NCBI GenBank assembly: GCA_035296385.1
Contig: DATHBB010000076.1
Location: 1-10,723, forward strand
From: JAIVJZ01 sp035296385
Lineage (GTDB): Bacteria > Acidobacteriota > Blastocatellia > Pyrinomonadales > Pyrinomonadaceae
DNA: 10,723 bases
Reading direction: 5' to 3'
Each line of letters starts with the position of its first letter. Position 1 is the stretch's first letter. This document shows, in pieces, positions 5,592 to 10,723 of this stretch. Under the pieces are notes generated by a model. That model made no database searches. It was not told where the DNA came from and saw only the letters and a program-made list of their open reading frames with translations. Position numbers and translations under genes: made by a program.

Positions 5592-6677
5592 GTGGCGCAA
5601 AGTAAAAGCATACGCGGGTGCGGGTGTGTGGGCGTGGTGCTGGCGATCATCGTGGTCGTCGGGCTGGTGGCGTATTTCAAGTTTTACCGGCCCGCGCCGG
5701 GGCCGCAGTTGCCGCCGCCGTCGGGCGATGAGCTTGCGGTTCACGTGCTCGACGTGGGGCAGGGCGACGCGATCCTGATCGTCGCGCCGGGGGGCAAGAC
5801 CGCGCTCGTGGACGCGAGCGTGCCCGGCAGCGGCAAGAAGATTCTCGCCGCGATGGGTCGCGCGGGCGTTGACCACATCGATCTGCTCATCACCACGCAC
5901 GCGCACGCGGATCACATCGGCGGCGCGGACGAAGTGATCAAGGGAACGAAAGTCCATAAGGTGCTCGACAGCAAAGTGCCGAACACGACGAAGAATTACG
6001 AAGACTTTCTGGATGCGATTGAAGCGCGCATCGAAAATCCGCAGGACAACTTCATCACCGCGACGCCCGGCCAGACCTTCGATCTCGGAAGCGGCGCGAT
6101 CATCTCCGTGCTCGCGCCCGTCCAGCCGCTCTTCACGAAAGATCAACTGCGCTCCGGCGGCAACGAGCCGAACGCCAACTCCGTCGTTACGCGTCTGGAC
6201 TACGGCCAGTTCTCGATTCTTTTGACGGGCGACGCCGAAGCGCAGACCGAAGAGCGTTTGATGCAAGGGGGCGCGCGGCTTGCGGCGAAAGTTTTGAAGG
6301 TCGGGCATCACGGCTCGAAGTACGCGAGTTCGGAAGATTTTCTGCGAGCAGCCAGGTTCAAAGACGCGGTCATCTCGTGCGGCATGGATAATCGCTACGG
6401 ACATCCGAGCCAGGAGGTGCTCGACAGGCTCAAGGCGGCGGGCGTCCGAATCTACCGCACGGACTTGCAGGGCGAGATCACGATCAAGACGCGCGGTAAA
6501 GAAGACTACCAGATCAAGACCGAACGCGAAGCCGAAGCCTCCGCCATCGCCACGGGGCGCAAAGCGCAGAAGGACGACTCGGCCAAGTCGGGCTTCATAC
6601 AGTACGGCGACTTCGGCCCCGCGCCGAAGCCTTCCCCGAAAGCCAAAGCGGCGAACAGCAACGGCAGCAGCAGGTGA
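5592..6677 (+). CDS. ComEC-like metallo-beta-lactamase-fold hydrolase, membrane-anchored
   Basis: A 361-residue protein: one N-terminal hydrophobic helix (about 11-30), a proline-rich linker (33-43), then an MBL domain like that of ComEC/Rec2. Key motifs are DVGQGDAI (54-61), HAHADH (103-108, metal ligands), TGDAE (212-216) and GHHGS (238-242), plus YGHPS at 269-273. The competence and membrane-channel domains of full ComEC are absent, so this is the stand-alone type. The helix suggests the domain is outside the cytoplasm. In ComEC this domain is proposed to degrade the non-transforming DNA strand; for stand-alone proteins nuclease or phosphodiesterase activity is an inference. The C-terminal 45 residues are charged and low-complexity. 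It precedes the DUF3006 gene by six bases, surely as an operon. Confidence 0.92.
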   Translation: MAQSKSIRGCGCVGVVLAIIVVVGLVAYFKFYRPAPGPQLPPPSGDELAVHVLDVGQGDAILIVAPGGKTALVDASVPGSGKKILAAMGRAGVDHIDLLITTHAHADHIGGADEVIKGTKVHKVLDSKVPNTTKNYEDFLDAIEARIENPQDNFITATPGQTFDLGSGAIISVLAPVQPLFTKDQLRSGGNEPNANSVVTRLDYGQFSILLTGDAEAQTEERLMQGGARLAAKVLKVGHHGSKYASSEDFLRAARFKDAVISCGMDNRYGHPSQEVLDRLKAAGVRIYRTDLQGEITIKTRGKEDYQIKTEREAEASAIATGRKAQKDDSAKSGFIQYGDFGPAPKPSPKAKAANSNGSSR

Positions 6678-6683
6678 CGAGCG

Positions 6684-7022
6684 ATGACCCGAAAAGATCA
6701 TTCAACGGAAGATAAGGCAAGCGTCGAAGTCCGCGCCGTCGTTGATCGCATCGAAGACGGCGACATTGCCGTGCTCACGCTCGAAGACGACGCGCGTTCG
6801 CAACTCGACGTGCCGCGCGGTGCGTTGCCGAAAGACGCCGACTCCGACGGCGATCACCTGCTCCTGACATTCGACGTTGACGCCGAGAGCGGCGAGCGCA
6901 CGCTCAAATCCGTCAAGGCCGCGCCACAAGCACGCGCCGAAGCCTCGGACCGGATCAAAAAGATGCAGGAACGACTCGCACGCATGAGCGGCGCAGACGA
7001 CAAAAAAGATTTCAAGCTATAG
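6684..7022 (+). CDS. DUF3006 domain protein
   Basis: A 112-residue acidic protein. Residues 15-70 fit DUF3006: a short strand (VRAVVDRIEDGDIAVLTLED), a VPRGALP segment (43-49) and a third strand (HLLLTFDVD), forming a small beta-barrel-like domain. The C-terminal part (about 85-112) is helical and charged. DUF3006 has no established activity; it is often found fused to or next to ComEC-like MBL proteins, as here, which suggests a partner or regulatory role. AGGTGA spanning the stop codon of the preceding gene (6672-6677) serves as ribosome binding site six bases before the ATG, so translation is likely coupled. Confidence 0.85.
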   Translation: MTRKDHSTEDKASVEVRAVVDRIEDGDIAVLTLEDDARSQLDVPRGALPKDADSDGDHLLLTFDVDAESGERTLKSVKAAPQARAEASDRIKKMQERLARMSGADDKKDFKL

Positions 7023-7024
7023 CT

Positions 7025-7125
7025 GTCAGTAGTCAGTTGTCAGTTGTCAGTTGTTAAGTCGAATCTTCGGCCACTGACGCATGAATCTCAAACTAACAAC
7101 GGACAACGGACAACTGACTACTGAC
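7025..7125. repeat. Heptad element D: inverted pair of GTCNGTT arrays
   Basis: Left arm 7025-7052 has four heptads and right arm 7098-7125 has four of the reverse complement; the arms match at 26 of 28 bases. The outermost heptad is GTCAGTA with its exact complement TACTGAC opposite, a variant not seen in B or C. The stretch just after the left arm (7051-7072) matches the same place in element C (2701-2722) at 17 of 22 bases. The element fills the 111-base gap between the DUF3006 gene and purM, ending eight bases before the purM ATG. Confidence 0.9.
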
Positions 7126-7133
7126 AATTCCCA

Positions 7134-8168
7134 ATGAGCAAACCCATCACATACAGCGACGCGGGCGTCTCGATTGAGGCGGCGAACGCGGCGGTCGATA
7201 AGATCAAGGAGATGGCGCGCGCCACCTTCAACGCGCGCACGCTCTCCGAGATCGGCCAATTCGGCGGGATGTTCGACGCCGCGTTTCCACAGATGCGCGC
7301 GCCCGTCCTCGTCGCTTCGGCGGACGGCGTCGGGACGAAACTCAAAGTCGCTTTCGAGACGAACACGCACGACACGGTCGGGCGCGATCTCGTCAACCAC
7401 TGCGTCAACGACATACTCGTGCAGGGCGCGCGCCCGCTCTTTTTTCTCGACTACGTGGCGACGGGCACGCTCTCGCCCGAAGTGATCGCTTCCGTCGTCG
7501 AGGGCATGGCGCGCGGGTGTCGCGAGAACAAATGCGTGCTGCTCGGCGGCGAAACGGCGGAGATGCCCGGCTTCTACGCCACCGGCGAATACGACGTGGC
7601 GGGTTTCATCGTCGGCATCGTTGATCGTGAAAAGGTGATTGACGGCAAGCGGATCGCGGCGGGCGACGTGCTGCTCGCGCTCCCTTCGGTCGGCCTGCAC
7701 ACGAACGGCTACTCGCTCGCGCGCAAACTCTTCTTTGAAGTCGCCGGACACAATGCGTCAACTCACGTGGAAGAACTCGGCATGACGGTAGGCGAAGCGT
7801 TGCTCGCGCCGCACGCGAGTTATCTACACGTGCTTGACGAACTGCTCGACACGGGCACGATCAAAGGTCTCGCGCACATCACGGGCGGCGGCCTCGTCGA
7901 TAACATCCCGCGCATCCTGCCCGAAGGCACGAGCGTAGAAATCCGGCGCGGCGCGTGGCCTGTGCTTCCCGTCTTCACGCTCATGCAGCGACTCGGGAAC
8001 GTCCCGGAGACGGAGATGCACCGCACGTTCAACATGGGCGTCGGCATGGTCATCATCTGCGCGGAGACTGACGCCGAAACGATCCGCGCGCACGTCGAAG
8101 CGCGCGGCGAGCAAATTTATGAGATCGGGCGCGTCGTCGCGGGCGAACGCTCCGTCGAATTCGTCTAA
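7134..8168 (+). CDS. purM: Phosphoribosylformylglycinamidine cyclo-ligase (AIR synthetase)
   Basis: Catalyses ATP-dependent closure of FGAM to aminoimidazole ribotide, step five of IMP synthesis, in the cytoplasm. At 344 residues it is full length. The N-terminal AIRS domain carries SADGVGTKLKVA (62-73), HCVNDILVQGARPLFFLDY (89-107) and GGETAEMPGFY (138-148), which form the ATP site in this family; the C-terminal domain has HITGGGLVDNIPR (about 248-260) and the FNMGVGM segment. Nothing essential appears lost. The ATG has no obvious Shine-Dalgarno sequence; it is directly preceded by heptad element D. purN follows after an 85-base gap made almost entirely of another heptad array, so the two are probably co-transcribed. 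Confidence 0.98.
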   Translation: MSKPITYSDAGVSIEAANAAVDKIKEMARATFNARTLSEIGQFGGMFDAAFPQMRAPVLVASADGVGTKLKVAFETNTHDTVGRDLVNHCVNDILVQGARPLFFLDYVATGTLSPEVIASVVEGMARGCRENKCVLLGGETAEMPGFYATGEYDVAGFIVGIVDREKVIDGKRIAAGDVLLALPSVGLHTNGYSLARKLFFEVAGHNASTHVEELGMTVGEALLAPHASYLHVLDELLDTGTIKGLAHITGGGLVDNIPRILPEGTSVEIRRGAWPVLPVFTLMQRLGNVPETEMHRTFNMGVGMVIICAETDAETIRAHVEARGEQIYEIGRVVAGERSVEFV

Positions 8169-8170
8169 GG

Positions 8171-8257
8171 AGTCAGAAGTCTCAAGTCTTAAGTCTTAAG
8201 TCGGAGCGGCTTTGGGACTTCAGACTCAGGACTTCAGACTCAGGACTTCAGACTTGA
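8171..8257. repeat. Heptad array E between purM and purN
   Basis: Five heptads of type AGTCNNA (8171-8205), a 10-base spacer, then six heptads of type GACTTNN/GACTCAG (8216-8257), which are the reverse complement of the first set in each core. The pairing is imperfect but keeps the 7-base phase. The array begins three bases past the purM stop and runs through the purN start codon. Confidence 0.85.
8242..8256 (+). promoter_or_regulatory. purN ribosome binding site and TTG start inside the repeat
   Basis: AGGA at 8242-8245, formed at the junction of two heptads, lies eight bases before TTG 8254-8256, which is itself part of the last heptad (GACTTGA). This start gives PurN active-site numbering identical to the E. 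coli protein. Confidence 0.6.
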
Positions 8258-8856
8258 ATCTAGCCATCCTCATTTCCGGTCGCGGCTCGAACATGCTCGC
8301 GCTCGCCGACGCCGTCGAGCGCGGGCACATACATGGAGCGCGCATCGCGCTCGTCCTCGCCGACCACGCGGACGCCGGAGGGTTGCAGCGCGCCGCCGAA
8401 CGAGGCATCGAGAGCATAGCCGTCGAGCGCGCGGGGCGCACGCGCGCCGAACACGAGCGCGAGATCGTCGCGGCTCTGCAAAAGCACGAAGTCGAACTCG
8501 TTTGCCTCGCAGGCTTCATGCGCCTGTTGTCGCCCGCCTTCATAGAGATTTATCGCGGGCGCATACTCAACATTCATCCGAGCCTGCTCCCAGCCTTCCC
8601 CGGCCTCGACGCGCAGCAGCAGGCCATCGAACACGGCGTCAAGTTGAGCGGCTGCACCGTCCACTTCGTTGACGAGACTCTGGACGGCGGCCCTATCATC
8701 ACGCAGCGCGTCGTGCCTGTGATGGACGACGACACACCCGACACGCTCGCCGCGCGCATACTCGTCGAAGAACATCAAGCCTATGCGGAAGCCGTCGCTT
8801 TAGTCGTCAGCGGCAATTACGAGATCGTGGGACGACGAGTGCGGAAAACAGAGTAG
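8254..8856 (+). CDS. purN: Phosphoribosylglycinamide formyltransferase (GART)
   Basis: Transfers the formyl group of 10-formyltetrahydrofolate to GAR, step three of IMP synthesis. The start is set at TTG 8254, giving 200 residues beginning MNLAILISGRGSNM, just like E. coli PurN. With it the catalytic residues fall at N106 and H108 (RILNIHPSLLPAF) and D144 (ETLDGGPII), exactly the E. coli numbers. The phosphate-binding GRGSN is at 9-13. An in-frame TTG at 8212 would add 14 residues encoded only by tandem repeats and is rejected. The family length is about 190-215. A hairpin with a short T run follows the stop codon, shared with the converging proC. Confidence 0.95.
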   Translation: MNLAILISGRGSNMLALADAVERGHIHGARIALVLADHADAGGLQRAAERGIESIAVERAGRTRAEHEREIVAALQKHEVELVCLAGFMRLLSPAFIEIYRGRILNIHPSLLPAFPGLDAQQQAIEHGVKLSGCTVHFVDETLDGGPIITQRVVPVMDDDTPDTLAARILVEEHQAYAEAVALVVSGNYEIVGRRVRKTE

Positions 8857-8872
8857 CGCATAGTGAACGTTA

Positions 8873-8892
8873 AAAGCCGCTCGCGCGGCTTT
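8873..8892. terminator. Hairpin terminator between converging purN and proC
   Basis: AAAGCCGC (8873-8880) and GCGGCTTT (8885-8892) form a perfect 8-bp stem with a TCGC loop, 16 bases past the purN stop. Short A and T runs at the two sides could make it work in both directions. The T run is only three long, so efficiency is doubtful. Its core is 14/16 identical to a hairpin in the spacer of heptad element C (2719-2734). Confidence 0.55.
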
Positions 8893-8893
8893 A

Positions 8894-8956
8894 GTGCTCA
8901 TAGCTGATGGCTAATAGCTAATAGCTGACAGCTTTTCGCTGATAGCTGACCGCTCT
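8894..8956. repeat. Heptad array F, nine units
   Basis: Nine 7-base units from 8894 fit the loose consensus NNGCTNN, most often TAGCTGA or close. Read on the reverse strand they fit AGCNNTC, the consensus of array A. The array runs from the terminator to the stop codon of proC. The AGCT core is self-complementary, so units can pair with each other in several ways. Confidence 0.8.
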
Positions 8957-9881
8957 AATGCTTCTTCTGCCCGAGCGCGACGGCGCGTTGGAAGGCTGCA
9001 TAGACGGCTTTCGAGAGCACGGTGCGAAGGCTCCCCTTCTCCATCTGGTAGATCGCTTCGGCTGACGTGCCGCCGGGCGACGTGACCATGTTGCGTAGTT
9101 CCGCCGGATGCTTGTGCGATTCCATCGCGAAACGCACGCTCCCCAGCATCGTCTGCAAGACGAGTTCGCGCGCCACCTCGCGCGAGAAGCCCATATGCAC
9201 GCCCGCATCCACGAGCGACTCCATGACGAGGAAGATGTAGGTCGGCCCCGTCGCGCTCAAGGCCGTCGCCATGTCAATCTGCCGCTCCTCTTCGACGCGC
9301 ATCTCGCGCCCCAACGCGCCGAGCATCGCGCCCACCTGTCGCTCGCGCACGTCGTCCACCTGCGCCGTCGCCGTCCAGACGGTCATCCCCTCGCCCACCT
9401 GCGCGGGCGTGTTCGGCATCGCGCGCACGATTGAGTGGTGCTGCAACTCGCCCGCAATCGTCTCGACGCGCGCGCCGGCGACGATGGAAAGCACGAGGTC
9501 GTCCGGGCGCAAAGCCTCTTTCAGTTCGTGCAGCACGCCGTTCAACTTCTGCGGTTTGACCGCGAGGATGACGATTGAACCATCGGCTTCCGGCGCGCGG
9601 CCCGGCGCCGCTGCCCTCTCATCATTCGACTGCTCGTGCGACACGGCCTCGCGATTGCTCTCGACGACGCGTATGCCGTACTTCGCTTCGAGTTCGTCGC
9701 GCCGCGCGGCGCGCGGGTGGCTGCCGACGATCTGCGCGGGCGCGACGAGCCTCCGTTTCAACAGACCCGCGATCATGGATTCGGCCATCACGCCGACGCC
9801 GACGAATACAAGCCGCACGCCGCCGAGCGGATTCTCATTATCAAGTCCGTTCAATTCGCTAGTCGCAGATGAGTTGGTCAT
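8955..9881 (-). CDS. proC: Pyrroline-5-carboxylate reductase
   Basis: Catalyses the last step of proline synthesis, NAD(P)H-dependent reduction of P5C, in the cytoplasm. Landmarks are the Rossmann motif FVGVGVMAESM (26-36), AVKPQ (107-111), RAMPNTPA (153-160), ALSATGPTYIF (207-217) and the C-terminal family signature around TSPGGTSAEAI (267-277). At 308 residues it is longer than the usual 260-280 because of about 20 extra N-terminal residues and a polar insertion at about 81-100 just before the second nucleotide-binding strand. The residue after the second glycine of the GxGxM motif is V rather than the more common N. The ATG is the first in frame, but a start nearer residue 22 (GTG) cannot be excluded. 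It converges with purN and diverges from tyrS. Confidence 0.95.
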   Translation of the reverse strand: MTNSSATSELNGLDNENPLGGVRLVFVGVGVMAESMIAGLLKRRLVAPAQIVGSHPRAARRDELEAKYGIRVVESNREAVSHEQSNDERAAAPGRAPEADGSIVILAVKPQKLNGVLHELKEALRPDDLVLSIVAGARVETIAGELQHHSIVRAMPNTPAQVGEGMTVWTATAQVDDVRERQVGAMLGALGREMRVEEERQIDMATALSATGPTYIFLVMESLVDAGVHMGFSREVARELVLQTMLGSVRFAMESHKHPAELRNMVTSPGGTSAEAIYQMEKGSLRTVLSKAVYAAFQRAVALGQKKH

Positions 9882-9957
9882 AAGTAGAAAAGTAGCTCAA
9901 ACGACGAACAGTTTCAAAGCTCGCAAATTGTTCGGCGCTCAAAGTGGCCTTCGTCTA

Positions 9958-9992
9958 TTTACGATTTACGATTCACGTTTTACGATTAAGCG
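9958..9992. repeat. Heptad array G, five units of TTTACGA type
   Basis: Units start at 9958, 9965, 9972, 9979 and 9986; three are TTTACGA, and the others are TTCACGT and the degenerate TTAAGCG. The array ends at the base before the tyrS ATG. No inverted partner is seen in the rest of the 111-base divergent gap to proC. TACGAT, a partial -10-like hexamer, occurs three times at positions 9960, 9967 and 9981. Confidence 0.75.
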
Positions 9993-10723
9993 ATGACGAT
10001 TGACGAACAACTCGAACACCTCCGCAAAGGCACAGTGGAGATCATCCGTGAAGACGACCTGCGCGCGAAGCTGGAGCGGAGCGCGCGCACGGGCGTGCCG
10101 CTGCGCGTGAAACTCGGAGCCGACCCGACCGCGCCCGACATACATCTCGGCCACACGGTCGTCATACGCAAGCTCCGCGCGTTTCAGGAACTCGGCCACA
10201 CGGTCATCTTCCTCATCGGCGACTTCACCGGACTCATCGGCGACCCATCCGGGAAGAACGCCACGCGCCCCCAACTCACGCGCGAAGAGATCGACGCCAA
10301 CGCCGAAACTTACAAGACGCAAATCTTCAAACTGCTCGACCCCGCGAAGACCGAGATCAGGTTCAACTCCGAATGGATGGGCAAGATCGGCGCGGACGGC
10401 TTCGTGCGCCTCGCCTCTCACGTCACCGTCAAACAAATTTTGGAGCGCGACGACTTCGCCAAACGCCTCGCCGAAGAACGCCCCATCTCGCTCCACGAAC
10501 TGCTCTACCCACTCACGCAAGCCTACGATTCGGTCGCACTCCGAGCCGACATCGAACTCGGCGGCACGGATCAAAAGTTCAACCTCCTGATGGCGCGCAA
10601 CCTCCAACGCGAGTACGAGCAGGAGGCGCAAGCCTGCATCATCATGCCGCTCCTCGAAGGCACGGACGGCGTGCAGAAAATGTCCAAGTCGCTCGGCAAC
10701 TACATCGGCATCAACGAGCCGCC
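9993..10723 (+). CDS. tyrS: Tyrosyl-tRNA synthetase, 3' part outside the window
   Basis: A class I synthetase that charges tRNA-Tyr; 243 residues are visible. The HIGH-type signature is HLGH (51-54) within LGADPTAPDIHLGHT, and the second signature is KMSKS (229-233). The tyrosine-site motif ELGGTDQKFN is at about 188-197. The KMSKS form, instead of KFGKT, places it in the TyrZ-like group of bacterial TyrRS rather than the E. coli/B. stearothermophilus TyrS group. The missing C-terminus should hold the S4-like RNA-binding domain. The ATG follows heptad array G directly, with no Shine-Dalgarno sequence. It is transcribed away from proC. Confidence 0.97.
   Translation, partial: MTIDEQLEHLRKGTVEIIREDDLRAKLERSARTGVPLRVKLGADPTAPDIHLGHTVVIRKLRAFQELGHTVIFLIGDFTGLIGDPSGKNATRPQLTREEIDANAETYKTQIFKLLDPAKTEIRFNSEWMGKIGADGFVRLASHVTVKQILERDDFAKRLAEERPISLHELLYPLTQAYDSVALRADIELGGTDQKFNLLMARNLQREYEQEAQACIIMPLLEGTDGVQKMSKSLGNYIGINEP

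Noticed and set aside
5550..6701. 383-residue reverse open frame opposite the MBL gene
   Set aside because: Long antisense frames are common in GC-rich genes. The forward frame has all MBL motifs and a strong ribosome binding site, while this one is arginine-rich with no recognisable domain.
8212..8253. Upstream in-frame TTG start for purN
   Set aside because: The 14 extra residues would be pure repeat translation, and the later TTG matches E. coli PurN residue numbering exactly.

Overview
The window is about 10.7 kb of GC-rich bacterial chromosome made of housekeeping genes, with two toxin-antitoxin modules inserted among them. The gene content (purine synthesis, proline synthesis, a tyrosyl-tRNA synthetase, a ComEC-like metallo-beta-lactamase next to a DUF3006 protein) and the style of the intergenic repeats suggest an environmental bacterium, perhaps an Acidobacteriota member of the Blastocatellia type. 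No rRNA or marker phylogeny is available here, so that placement is a guess.

Layout, left to right. 1-381 (-): start of an EamA/DMT transporter, cut by the window edge. 382-692: no gene; a heptad array (383-424) and a 185-nt compound palindrome (465-649). 693-1661 (-): zinc-dependent MDR alcohol dehydrogenase. 1792-2325 (-): membrane-anchored protein of unknown function. 2368-2616 (-): glutaredoxin-like protein. 2823-4253 (+): purF. 4333-4892 (+): DUF433/DUF5615 toxin-antitoxin pair. 4964-5535 (+): mazE/mazF pair. 5592-6677 (+): secreted or membrane-anchored ComEC-like MBL hydrolase. 6684-7022 (+): DUF3006 protein. 7134-8168 (+): purM. 8254-8856 (+): purN. 8955-9881 (-): proC. 9993-end (+): tyrS, truncated.

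PurF, PurM and PurN catalyse steps 1, 5 and 3 of IMP synthesis and lie on one strand, but the set is interrupted between purF and purM by the two toxin-antitoxin modules and the MBL/DUF3006 pair.

The most unusual content is intergenic. Seven gene borders carry degenerate tandem repeats with a strict 7-bp period. Three of them (1670-1786, 2672-2778, 7025-7125) are paired inverted arrays of the same GTCNGTT heptad. Within each locus the two arms largely keep the same order of heptad variants, while the order differs between loci, and they share spacer sequence, so they look like copies of a roughly 100-bp mobile or structural element. Other borders use different heptads (AGCNNTC, GACTTNN, TTTACGA) with the same period. 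Several arrays touch start codons, and at purN the array itself appears to provide the Shine-Dalgarno sequence and the TTG start.
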